DNA of 55,597 bases from an uncultured Lachnospiraceae bacterium (GTDB lineage: Bacteria; Bacillota; Clostridia; Lachnospirales; Lachnospiraceae), in the NCBI GenBank assembly GCA_947630695.1, contig CANRIM010000013.1:1-55597 (forward strand), written 5' to 3'. A program made the position numbers and the translations under genes. Under the pieces are notes generated by a model. It saw nothing but the letters and a program-made list of their open reading frames with translations, was not told the origin of the DNA and made no database searches. This document shows positions 26,170 through 34,279 of the stretch, in pieces (within the stretch, counting starts at the first letter, position 1; every line of letters begins with the position of its first letter).

Positions 26170-26879
26170 TCAGCCACCTCGATTGCTTCTTTTAAATCAA
26201 TGGCGCCGGTATAGTAAGCCTTGCCGATAATGGCTCCGTGCAGTCCCAGCGCTGCCAGGCGCCGGACATCTTCTATGGAAGAAACGCCGCCGGAAGCGAT
26301 GATCTGCATGGAAAAGCGGTGGGCCAGCTGCGCATACAGCGCGTGATTGGTGCCTGCCATGGCGCCGTCTTTGGTGATGTCGGTGCAGATCAGCGTGCTC
26401 ACGCCCATCTGCTGCAGTTTTTCACAGAAGGAAAATGCGTCGATATCCGACTGTTTTGTCCAGCCATTCACCGCCACAAAGCCGTCTTTGATATCCACGC
26501 CCACGGCAATTTGTTTTCCGTATTTTTGCACGGCGGTTTCCAGAAAAGCCGTATCGGTCACAGCAGCCGTGCCTAAGATCACGCGGTCCAGTCCGGCGGA
26601 AAGATAGCGGTCGATCACTTCCGTGGAGCGGATGCCGCCGCCGACTTCACAAAAAGCGCTGCCGGCTTTTTTGATTTTGCAGATCATATCCAGATTGGGG
26701 GTAGTGCCGCTTTTCGCGCCTTCCAGATCCACCAGATGGATATGTGTGGCGCCGCAGGACGCGAAGGCCGCCGCAATGGCGACGGGATCGTCGCCATAGG
26801 TGGTCATTTGGCCGTAATCCCCCTGATACAGGCGGACGGCCTTTTGCCCGAACAGATCGATTGCCGGATAAATATACAT
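26166..26879 (-). CDS. hisA: ProFAR isomerase HisA
   Basis: 237 residues, barrel enzyme performing the Amadori rearrangement of ProFAR to PRFAR. Catalytic Asp residues in PAIDLFGQKAVRL and VGVDIKDGFVAVNGW. DITKDGAMAG and IASGGVSS form the phosphate sites. Three bases separate it from hisH. Confidence 0.95.
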   Translation of the reverse strand: MYIYPAIDLFGQKAVRLYQGDYGQMTTYGDDPVAIAAAFASCGATHIHLVDLEGAKSGTTPNLDMICKIKKAGSAFCEVGGGIRSTEVIDRYLSAGLDRVILGTAAVTDTAFLETAVQKYGKQIAVGVDIKDGFVAVNGWTKQSDIDAFSFCEKLQQMGVSTLICTDITKDGAMAGTNHALYAQLAHRFSMQIIASGGVSSIEDVRRLAALGLHGAIIGKAYYTGAIDLKEAIEVAE

Positions 26880-26882
26880 AAA

Positions 26883-27500
26883 TTACGCCTCCGTTTCACA
26901 GAACGCCCGCAGGATATTCAGACCTGCGCCGCCGCTTTTTTCAGGATGAAACTGACAGCCGTACACATTGCCGCAGGCCGCGGCAGCCGTCAGCGGCGCG
27001 CCGTATTCGGTTTTCGCGATCACCGACGCATCGCAGTCCGCCGCATAGTAGGAATGTACAAAATAGACATAGTCCCCTTCCTTCGTATATTTGAAAATGG
27101 GGGCCTCCGGTCTGGCCAGCTGCAGTGCGTTCCAGCCGATGTGGGGGATTTTGTAATCCTTTGGAATGACGTCGGCGATGGGGCGGATGACGCCGGGAAT
27201 GAGCCCCAGCCCTTCATGCTCGCCGTATTCATAGCTGCGCTCAAACAAAAGCTGCATACCCAGACAGATGCCCAGCAGCGGTTTTCCTTTGCCGGCTTCG
27301 GCAATCAGCACCTGGTCCAGCCCGCTTTTTTTCAGTTTCTTCGCGGCGTCTTCGAAAGCGCCGACGCCGGGCAGAATGATTTTGTCCGCAGCCCTGAGCA
27401 CGTCAGCCTCGCCGGTCACAATGGCGTCTGCGCCGATCACGGCAAAGGAGCTTTTCAGAGAAAACAGATTGCCGACGCCGTAGTCGAGGATAGCGATCAT
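26883..27500 (-). CDS. hisH: Imidazole glycerol phosphate synthase glutaminase HisH
   Basis: 205 residues, class I glutamine amidotransferase. Nucleophile Cys in GICLGMQLLFE, catalytic His/Glu in CQFHPEKSG. Partner of HisF. It overlaps hisB by four bases. Confidence 0.96.
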   Translation of the reverse strand: MIAILDYGVGNLFSLKSSFAVIGADAIVTGEADVLRAADKIILPGVGAFEDAAKKLKKSGLDQVLIAEAGKGKPLLGICLGMQLLFERSYEYGEHEGLGLIPGVIRPIADVIPKDYKIPHIGWNALQLARPEAPIFKYTKEGDYVYFVHSYYAADCDASVIAKTEYGAPLTAAAACGNVYGCQFHPEKSGGAGLNILRAFCETEA

Positions 27501-28087
27501 TCCAGAACTCCCTTCGTGGAAGGTATATCATCCGCAAACTGCGGATCAATGCTGACCGCGGTCCGGAGACTGACGGCAGCAGATTTGAAACATCCTTCAA
27601 TGATGTGATGGGCATTTTGTCCGGCCAGCTGCTTCAGATGCAGCGTACACTGGACCTGTCGTACAAAGCCCAACCAAAATTCCTGTACCAGTTCCGTGTC
27701 AAAGCTGCCCACCTTTTCCGTGGGGATCTGCAGATCAAAGGACAGATGGCTTCTGCCGGAAAGATCCACAGCGGAAAGAATCAGCGCTTCATCCATGGGA
27801 AGAATGGCCGAGCCGTAGCGGCGGATGCCCGTTTTGGCCCCCAGGGCCTGCCGAAAAGCGCTGCCCAGCGCAATGCCGATGTCTTCCACCGTATGGTGAT
27901 CGTCCACATTTGTATCGCCTTTGCAGTTTAAGGTCAGGGAAAACCGCCCGTGTTTTGCCAGCAGCGTCAGCATGTGATCCAGAAAGCCGCAGCCGGTATC
28001 GATACGGGACGTGCCGTCTCCGTCCAGAGAGAGGGAGAGCGAGATGGCGGTTTCAGCAGTTTTGCGGGTCAGTTCAAATGTTCTCAT
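27497..28087 (-). CDS. hisB: Imidazoleglycerol-phosphate dehydratase HisB
   Basis: 196 residues, monofunctional (no phosphatase domain, which is why a separate hisJ is present). Metal-binding repeats DDHHTVEDIGIALG and NAHHIIEGCFKSAA are clear. Overlaps hisC by 14 bases. Confidence 0.96.
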   Translation of the reverse strand: MRTFELTRKTAETAISLSLSLDGDGTSRIDTGCGFLDHMLTLLAKHGRFSLTLNCKGDTNVDDHHTVEDIGIALGSAFRQALGAKTGIRRYGSAILPMDEALILSAVDLSGRSHLSFDLQIPTEKVGSFDTELVQEFWLGFVRQVQCTLHLKQLAGQNAHHIIEGCFKSAAVSLRTAVSIDPQFADDIPSTKGVLE

Positions 28088-29147
28088 GTGTTTCCTCCAA
28101 TAGGTCGCGGATCACGCGAATCAGATGCTGCATCTGGGGCAGGGTGCCGATGGTGATCCGGTTGTAATCCCGTATGCGGGGAAGTTCAAAGTGCCGTATC
28201 AGTATGCCGCGGTCCTTCAGCTTTTGATAAAGGGTTTTCCCGCCGATGGCGGGATGGGCCGCGAACAGGAAATTGCTTTTGGCGTCGGTCAGCGTAAAGC
28301 CCAGTTCCTTTAGCGCTTCTGCCGCATACTGCCGGTTTTGGGCAATGGTACGGCAGTTGGCGTCGGTTTCTGCCTGGGCAGCAAGGGAAGCGATGCCGGC
28401 CGCCATGGTCGTGCGGTTGATATTATAAGGATTCGTAGAATATTTAATGGTATTCAGATCTTCAATCAGCGCCGGATGGCCGATGCCGAATCCCAGCCGC
28501 GCGCCTGCCATGGAACGGGACTTGGAAAAAGTCTGGGTCACCAGCAGATTGTCGTATTTATGAATCAGCGGGATGCAGCTTTCTGCGCCGAAATCCACAT
28601 AAGCCTCGTCGATGACCACCACATTGCCGGGGTTGGCGGAAAGGATTTGTTCAATCTGTTCCAAACCAAGCGCGATTCCGGTGGGCGCGTTGGGATTAGC
28701 AATGAAAATGGTCTTGCGCAGGCCGAAATAATCGGCCGGATCGATGGTAAAATCGTCTTTTAACGGAATCTCCGTATAGGGAATCTGATTGAGCGCCGCA
28801 AAGACCGGATAAAATCCGTAGGTGATATCCGGAAAGGCGGCGGGACACGCCCGGGAACAGAAGGCCATGAACGCAAAGTTCAGGACTTCGTCGGAACCGT
28901 TGGTCAGCAGGATTTCCTTTGGATCCACCTGATACTGCTCTGCCAGCGCCGCAGTCAGCTTTTTGCAGTCCGGATCCGGATACAGCTGCAGCGACTTTGC
29001 GGCTTCCTCTACCGCGCTGCAAACGGCGGCCGGCGGCGGAAACGGCGATTCGTTGGTATTCAGTTTGATGTACTGCATATCCTGGGGCTGCTCTCCCGGC
29101 GTATAGGGCGTAAGGCGGGCGTAGCGGTCGCTGAAAAATCGGCTCAT
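28074..29147 (-). CDS. hisC: Histidinol-phosphate aminotransferase HisC
   Basis: 357 residues, fold-type I PLP enzyme. NTNESPFPPP at the N-terminus, ANPNAPTG, DEAYVDF, and the PLP lysine in TFSKSRSMAGARLGF. Converts imidazole acetol phosphate and glutamate to histidinol phosphate. Overlaps hisD by four bases. Confidence 0.95.
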   Translation of the reverse strand: MSRFFSDRYARLTPYTPGEQPQDMQYIKLNTNESPFPPPAAVCSAVEEAAKSLQLYPDPDCKKLTAALAEQYQVDPKEILLTNGSDEVLNFAFMAFCSRACPAAFPDITYGFYPVFAALNQIPYTEIPLKDDFTIDPADYFGLRKTIFIANPNAPTGIALGLEQIEQILSANPGNVVVIDEAYVDFGAESCIPLIHKYDNLLVTQTFSKSRSMAGARLGFGIGHPALIEDLNTIKYSTNPYNINRTTMAAGIASLAAQAETDANCRTIAQNRQYAAEALKELGFTLTDAKSNFLFAAHPAIGGKTLYQKLKDRGILIRHFELPRIRDYNRITIGTLPQMQHLIRVIRDLLEETHENI

Positions 29148-30424
29148 GACGGATCCTCCAGTCGGCTCAGCGCGCTTTTGGCGTGGCCGTGAAGGCCTTC
29201 CACATCGGCAAAAGCGGCAATGGAGGGAGCGACCTTCAAAAACGCATCTTTTGTATAATAGGTATATTGGGTCTTCTTCACAAAATCATCCACCGAGAGG
29301 GGACTGGAAAAACGGGCGGTTCCGCTGGTGGGCAGGGTATGATTGGCGCCTGCCAGATAGTCGCCCAGGGCTTCCGGGCAGTTGCGGCCCATGAAAACGG
29401 AACCGGCGTGATGAATCCGGTCCAGATAATCAAAGGGATTGTCCAGACATAGTTCCAGATGTTCCGGCGCGATTTCGTTTGCAATATCAATGGCTTCTTC
29501 AATGGTGTCCGTGACGATGATTTTTCCGTTGTTTTCAATGGAAGCGCGGGCAATTTCAGCCCGGGGCAGAAGCGGAATCTGCCGCTCCAGCGCTTCCTGC
29601 ACGGCGCAGGCGAAACCAGCAGAATCCGTGACCAGCACAGCGCTGGCCATTTTGTCATGCTCCGCCTGGGATAAAAGATCTGCCGCCGCATGTTCGGGAT
29701 TGGTGTTTCCGTCGGCCACGATCAGAATTTCCGAGGGACCGGCGATCATATCGATGGACACCTGTCCGTAGACCTGCTTTTTGGCTTCCGCCACAAAGGC
29801 GTTGCCGGGGCCTACGATTTTGTCGGTTTTCGGAATGGTTTCAGTGCCGTAGGCCAGGGCGGCGATGGCCTGGGCGCCGCCGACCTTGAAAATCCGGTCT
29901 ACGCCTGCCACTGCTGCCGCCGCCAGAATCACCGGGCTGATGCGGCCCTTTGCATCCGGCGGAGAAACCATAATCAGGTTGGAGCAGCCCGCGATTTTTG
30001 CGGGAATGGCGTCCATCAAAACTGTGGAAGGGTAGCTTGCGGTGCCGCCGGGCACGTACAGGCCGGCGGTTTCGATGGGAATGACTTTCTGTCCCATAAC
30101 GACGCCTTCCGTATCGTTGATGACGAAGCTGTTTCGTACCTGTTTTTCATGGAATTTGCGGATGTTTGCAGCCGCCTGTTTCAGGATGGCAAGAAACTCC
30201 GGGGGTACCGCCGCCAGGGCTTCCCGGATTTCTTCCCCGGAAACCTGCAGGCTTTTCAGATCGGCGTGATCAAATTTACGGCTGTATTCGTACAGCGCTG
30301 CGTCGCCCCGTTCCCTGACGTTTCGGATAATTTCCGAAACCACATCCGCCACATCGGCTTCCGGCATATTTCTGGCAAAAATATCCGCTTTGGATACTTC
30401 GCTGCATTTCAATATCTGAATCAT
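29144..30424 (-). CDS. hisD: Histidinol dehydrogenase HisD
   Basis: 426 residues. Zinc enzyme performing the last two oxidations (histidinol to histidine, two NAD). GPSEILIVAD, DLLSQAEHDK and NCPEALGDYLAGANHTLPT are diagnostic. Overlaps hisG by four bases. Confidence 0.96.
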   Translation of the reverse strand: MIQILKCSEVSKADIFARNMPEADVADVVSEIIRNVRERGDAALYEYSRKFDHADLKSLQVSGEEIREALAAVPPEFLAILKQAAANIRKFHEKQVRNSFVINDTEGVVMGQKVIPIETAGLYVPGGTASYPSTVLMDAIPAKIAGCSNLIMVSPPDAKGRISPVILAAAAVAGVDRIFKVGGAQAIAALAYGTETIPKTDKIVGPGNAFVAEAKKQVYGQVSIDMIAGPSEILIVADGNTNPEHAAADLLSQAEHDKMASAVLVTDSAGFACAVQEALERQIPLLPRAEIARASIENNGKIIVTDTIEEAIDIANEIAPEHLELCLDNPFDYLDRIHHAGSVFMGRNCPEALGDYLAGANHTLPTSGTARFSSPLSVDDFVKKTQYTYYTKDAFLKVAPSIAAFADVEGLHGHAKSALSRLEDPS

Positions 30425-31062
30425 GTATGTTCCTCCAACTGCAGACCCAGTTCCCGTACAAGGGCGGCGATCTGCGTATATTTGAATTTGTAGCTGGATT
30501 TGTTCGCCACCAGCCGGGCGCTGATAGGCACAATGGTCTCGATGACCTCCAGATGGTTTTCTTTCAGCGTAGTGCCGGTTTCCACAATATCCACAATCAC
30601 ATCGGAAAGACCGAGAATCGGCGCGATTTCGATGGAGCCGTTCAGGTGAATAATATCAATGTCCCGGCCCACCGAGGCATAGTAATTCTGCGCGATATTG
30701 GCAAATTTTGTGGCGACCCGTAAAGTCCGGGCGGTATCGTCCTGAAATCCCACAGGGGCCGCCACCGCCATGCGGCAGAGGCCGGTTTTTAAATCCAGCA
30801 GTTCATAAATATCCGGTTCGTATTCCAGCAGAATGTCTTTTCCGGCAACGCCGATATCCGCCGCGCCCCGTTCTACATAGATGGCCACGTCGGAGGGCTT
30901 GACCCAGAAATACCGGACTTTGGCCGCTGTATTTTCAAAGATCAGCTTCCTGCTGTTTTCTTTAATGGCCGGGCAGGAAAAGCCTGCCCGTGCAAACATA
31001 TCGTAAACCCTTTCTCCCAGGCGTCCTTTCGGAAGGGCAATATTGAGCATGGTATCCATCAT
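30421..31062 (-). CDS. hisG: ATP phosphoribosyltransferase catalytic subunit HisG, short form
   Basis: 213 residues. The short form lacks the C-terminal histidine-binding domain and needs HisZ, which is encoded just upstream. Makes phosphoribosyl-ATP from ATP and PRPP, the committed step. IALPKGRLGERVYDMF at the start and VDIVETGTTLKEN (PRPP loop) near residues 165-180. AGGAGG lies seven bases before ATG. Its translation-start region is duplicated 92 bp upstream in hisZ. Confidence 0.95.
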   Translation of the reverse strand: MMDTMLNIALPKGRLGERVYDMFARAGFSCPAIKENSRKLIFENTAAKVRYFWVKPSDVAIYVERGAADIGVAGKDILLEYEPDIYELLDLKTGLCRMAVAAPVGFQDDTARTLRVATKFANIAQNYYASVGRDIDIIHLNGSIEIAPILGLSDVIVDIVETGTTLKENHLEVIETIVPISARLVANKSSYKFKYTQIAALVRELGLQLEEHT

Positions 31063-31073
31063 AAGCCTTCCTC

Positions 31074-31154
31074 CTATCTATAAGGTAGCGGCACGCGCGC
31101 TTGAGAAGCGCACCTGCCAAGTCGTCGGAAGGCATTGAAAGTTATGCTTCGCAT
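31074..31154 (-). CDS. Possible 26-residue peptide between hisZ and hisG
   Basis: Inside the hisZ 3' end the sequence AGGAGGAAGGCTTATG occurs in another frame, identical to the hisG ribosome binding site and start. From this ATG a reading frame of 26 codons runs (beginning MRSITFNAFRRLG) and stops with TAG two bases before the AGGAGG of hisG. It could be a coupling peptide that carries ribosomes across the 79-bp gap (hisZ otherwise has no overlap with hisG), or just the by-product of a short duplication. No family recognised; coding is not established. Confidence 0.3.
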   Translation of the reverse strand: MRSITFNAFRRLGRCASQARVPLPYR

Positions 31155-32095
31155 AAGCCTTCCTCCTTAAGGTCAAAGCGCTGCAGCTCGTCCAGATACA
31201 CGGCGAATCCGATGGCCCCGGAACGGCGGTGCATCTTCTGCATCAGCCTGTCGTACTGGCCGCCGGACAGTACGCTGTCCGGAATGTGGTTCAGAAAACC
31301 CTTGAATACAATGCCGTTGTAATATTTGATGTCGCTGATGACAGAAAAATCAATGCGGATGCAGTCTTTGTAGGGACTGGTTTCGAAGACCTTCACCGCC
31401 CGTTCCAGCTGGGCGAGAGCACTGGCAGCGCCGCAGTCTTTCAGAAGCGTCTGCAGCCGGGGCAGCACTGTTTCCGGGGTGCCGTAAAGGGACGCCAGCT
31501 GTTTTAATATTTCTGTCCGCGCCGGGTCCAGATCATTGTCCCGGCAGATATCGCTGATTTCATGCAGATTCTTTTCCCCGACGCAGTGCATGAGCGCTTT
31601 GCGGATCTCCGTGCGGGGAGACAGCCCGTCCACCAGATCCGTCAGAAGATCCAGATGGGAAATGTCCAGCACGAAGGACGGGGAGATGCAGGCCAGACTG
31701 CCGGCGGCCAGCAGCAGCACCTCGCCGATACAGCCATCGTCAATCTTACCGATACATTCCAGACCCGTCTGCATGATTTCACGGAACCGGTGGGTGCCCT
31801 TCGCGGTACGGTAGACAGTTTCATTATAATACAGCTTCCGGACGTCGTCCGGCAGGTCTTTGCTGTTTTTGATAATGGAAAGGGTGACGTCCGGTTTTAA
31901 AGCCATGAGTTTCCCGTTGGTGTCGGTAAAGGTCAGAATATTATCGGAAATCAGAAAATCCTTATTTTTCACATAGAGGTCGTATTCCTCAAACTTGCTC
32001 ATCTTATAGGGCTGATATCCGCGGCTTCTGTAAAGGGAGCGCAGACGGAAGATCGCCTGTTCTTCACGGGTCAGTACTTCGGGATCGATTTTCAT
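31142..32095 (-). CDS. hisZ: ATP phosphoribosyltransferase regulatory subunit HisZ
   Basis: 317 residues, class II HisRS-like fold without tRNA ligation. Visible class II motifs: KPDVTLSIIK, RFREIMQTGLECIG and SGGQYDRLM. It complexes with short HisG and confers histidine feedback. Located second in the operon, overlapping the regulator gene by four bases. The C-terminal codons (EEGLCEA) coincide with a copy of the hisG start region. Confidence 0.94.
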   Translation of the reverse strand: MKIDPEVLTREEQAIFRLRSLYRSRGYQPYKMSKFEEYDLYVKNKDFLISDNILTFTDTNGKLMALKPDVTLSIIKNSKDLPDDVRKLYYNETVYRTAKGTHRFREIMQTGLECIGKIDDGCIGEVLLLAAGSLACISPSFVLDISHLDLLTDLVDGLSPRTEIRKALMHCVGEKNLHEISDICRDNDLDPARTEILKQLASLYGTPETVLPRLQTLLKDCGAASALAQLERAVKVFETSPYKDCIRIDFSVISDIKYYNGIVFKGFLNHIPDSVLSGGQYDRLMQKMHRRSGAIGFAVYLDELQRFDLKEEGLCEA

Positions 32096-32391
32096 AAGGT
32101 GTCCTCCGAAGCGTTCAGCCGTTCAATGGCTGCCCGGTAACCGCCGCTGCCGTAATTTAAACACCGGCTGACGCGGCTGATGGTGGCGGTGGAGATGCCG
32201 ACTTCTTTTGAAATATTCTGATAATTCATACCCTGGCTTAACAGGATGGCAGTATCCAGACGCTGGGCCATATCCTGTATTTCCTTGATTGTACAAATAT
32301 CCGTAAAAAACCGATAGCAGTCCTCGATGGTTTCCAGCTGAAGAATACTCCGGAACAAGCGGTCGATGGACGCGGAATGGAGATTATCCAT
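32092..32391 (-). CDS. hisR: TrpR/YerC-family repressor, probable HisR
   Basis: 99 residues with a TrpR-like helix-turn-helix: RLDTAILLSQGMNYQNI followed by recognition helix GISTATISRVSRCL. Members of the YerC/YecD family at the head of his operons in Firmicutes have been proposed as histidine-responsive repressors (HisR). Here it is the first gene of the operon, and the only promoter upstream carries a palindrome between -35 and -10, which fits autoregulation by this protein. Histidine as corepressor is inference. Confidence 0.88.
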   Translation of the reverse strand: MDNLHSASIDRLFRSILQLETIEDCYRFFTDICTIKEIQDMAQRLDTAILLSQGMNYQNISKEVGISTATISRVSRCLNYGSGGYRAAIERLNASEDTL

Positions 32392-32463
32392 AATAACAGG
32401 CTCCTGTTCATAGCAATTTTATTTTGATTTGCCCCGCCGGAAGGCAGTGCAGGTATGTTTAGT

Positions 32464-32492
32464 ATGTTAGCGCTTTACCACGCTAATGTCAA
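32464..32492 (-). promoter_or_regulatory. his operon promoter with embedded palindromic operator
   Basis: On the minus strand, TTGACA (32487-32492), 17 bp, TAACAT (32464-32469). The spacer starts with TTAGCG (complement of 32481-32486). Its partner CGCTAA (complement of 32467-32472) runs from the end of the spacer into the -10. The inverted repeat TTAGCG-N8-CGCTAA thus fills the promoter core, and a bound dimer would exclude RNA polymerase. Confidence 0.75.
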
Positions 32493-32519
32493 TGAAAAAA
32501 TGCCCGGATTTTCCTGTGC

Positions 32520-32548
32520 TTGCGCAGCGGCAGAATCCATATTATAAT
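32520..32548 (+). promoter_or_regulatory. Probable promoter of the GT-C-like gene
   Basis: TTGCGC (32520-32525), 17 bp, TATAAT (32543-32548), divergent from the his promoter. Only 27 bp separate the two -35 elements. Confidence 0.6.
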
Positions 32549-32584
32549 GGAGCTGTTTCATAATAAAAGAAAAGGAGAAGGATC

Positions 32585-34168
32585 ATGTTGAACGCGGGAA
32601 ACAAAACAAAAATCCGGCCAAAACCGCCCAAAGACGGGCGTCGGACGCCTGTGGCAGCGCTGCTGCCGGCCTTGTTTTACGCAGTGTTTGTCTTGAGTTT
32701 TTTCTGGCTGTTTATGCATACGGTCATCAAAGGATATTATCAGTATCAGGAAGTTTTTCTGCTGGCAATGATCGGACTGGCGCTGCTGTTGTTTCTGTTT
32801 TTGTGGAAAACCATTAAAAAACACGAGGCGTTTCTGAAAACGTACGGCGGCGCCATTACGCTGGGCGTCATCGGATGGATGTTTATTCTTCAGATGACTG
32901 CGGGAATGATCCTGCGCTATACGCCGCTGTACGATATCCGGTCGCTGTATGACGGCGGAATCGAATGGGCGGAAACCGGCACGTTTGCGTCATTTTATGA
33001 TTATTTCTCCTGGTATTTTAATAATTTCGGCGGCCTGTATTTCTTTTCCCTGATTTTCCGGGCGGCGAAGCTGCTGGGCGTCAAAGATTACTTTATGACG
33101 GCAACCCTGGTCAACGCACTGCTTTCGTCCGCCACGATTTTTGTCAGCGGCGCTGCGGCTAAGAAACTGGCAGGCGTGCGGGGACAGATGATGATGTATG
33201 CGTTTTTCGTATGCAGTCCGCCTTTTTATTTTATTGCGCCCGCGTTTTATACCGATGCGCTGACGATGCTGTTTCCCGTACTGATTTACTGGCTGTATCT
33301 GCTGGCGAAGGAGCAGGATAAACGCAGCCGGCGGATGGCGCTGTATGGCCTGACCGGACTGGCCTGTGCCGTCGGTATCTGCCTGAAACCCACGGTAGCC
33401 ATTGTCTGTGTTGCGATTCTGATTGACGCTTTCTTTTCATGGAACCGGAAGCGCCTCCTGGTAATGCTGCTGACGGTGGTTTTGCTGGTTACGGCAGGAA
33501 ACCGGCTGCTGGATTATACGGTTTCCAAACATCTCGATCCGGAAAAAGTAGAAACCATGCGTATGCCGGTGCTCCACTGGGTGATGATGGGACTGACCGG
33601 CGACGGAACATTTAACGGCGCGGATGTGGATTTTGTCCGGTCGTTTGAGGATCCGAAGGAAAAATCAGAAGCGGTGCAGGAAGAAATAAAAAACCGGATC
33701 CGGACCCTCGGGTTTGACGGCATGGTGCGTTTGCTGACGGAGAAGGGTGATATCTGCTTTGGCGACGGCACATACGGGCTTTCGGATCTTTTGGGCTGCG
33801 GTACCCGGGACGGCACCAGCAACTGGCTGCAGAATATTGTTGTGAAGGGAATGAAATATTATCTATATTATATGCATATATGTACGGGAATCCTGCTGGC
33901 GCTGTATGTGTTTATGCTGGCGTCGGGCGTGCATGAGCTGACGGACAGCAAAAGCCGGTCGTTTTTCTGTCTGGCGCCCCGGCTGGCTGTTTTCGGACTG
34001 CTGCTGTTTCTGATTTGCTGGGAGGCCCGCTGGCGGTATTTTTCCAATTATGTGCCGATGATCTTTCTTTCCGCGCTGCCGGGCGTGGAACCTTTCACCC
34101 AGGCGGTAAACAAAACCGCAAAGAAGGTTTCGGCATACTGGCGGCAAAGGAAAGAAATCTCCGCATAA
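32585..34168 (+). CDS. Polytopic membrane protein, probable GT-C (ArnT/PMT-like) glycosyltransferase
   Basis: 527 residues with about 10-12 hydrophobic segments. The first long outside loop has acidic/aromatic residues (IRSLYDGGIEWAETGTF) like the catalytic loop of GT-C enzymes that use polyprenyl-phosphate sugars. Near the C-terminus is WEARWRYFSNYVPM, similar to the conserved E-x-R-Y-R/F ending of Firmicutes family 39 proteins. The basic N-terminus (KIRPKPPKDGRR) is cytoplasmic. It is monocistronic between the his promoter and the c-di-GMP regulator. Donor and acceptor unknown; the family call is from overall pattern. Confidence 0.65.
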   Translation: MLNAGNKTKIRPKPPKDGRRTPVAALLPALFYAVFVLSFFWLFMHTVIKGYYQYQEVFLLAMIGLALLLFLFLWKTIKKHEAFLKTYGGAITLGVIGWMFILQMTAGMILRYTPLYDIRSLYDGGIEWAETGTFASFYDYFSWYFNNFGGLYFFSLIFRAAKLLGVKDYFMTATLVNALLSSATIFVSGAAAKKLAGVRGQMMMYAFFVCSPPFYFIAPAFYTDALTMLFPVLIYWLYLLAKEQDKRSRRMALYGLTGLACAVGICLKPTVAIVCVAILIDAFFSWNRKRLLVMLLTVVLLVTAGNRLLDYTVSKHLDPEKVETMRMPVLHWVMMGLTGDGTFNGADVDFVRSFEDPKEKSEAVQEEIKNRIRTLGFDGMVRLLTEKGDICFGDGTYGLSDLLGCGTRDGTSNWLQNIVVKGMKYYLYYMHICTGILLALYVFMLASGVHELTDSKSRSFFCLAPRLAVFGLLLFLICWEARWRYFSNYVPMIFLSALPGVEPFTQAVNKTAKKVSAYWRQRKEISA

Positions 34169-34196
34169 ACGGTCGCGGGGATTTTCAATACAGTGC

Positions 34197-34225
34197 TTGC
34201 GAAGCCTTATGTTTTCTGATAAAAT
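34197..34225 (+). promoter_or_regulatory. Probable promoter of the c-di-GMP response regulator
   Basis: TTGCGA (34197-34202), 17 bp, TAAAAT (34220-34225), about 55 bp before ATG. Confidence 0.6.
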
Positions 34226-34279
34226 CGAATCGTTGTATTAATTTCGATGAAATAAAGTGCAGTATGGAAGAGGTAGTAT

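Noticed and set aside
32392-32463. His leader attenuator or histidine T-box before the his operon
   Set aside because: No T-box core (TGGNACCGCG), no run of His codons and no terminator lie between the promoter and the first gene.
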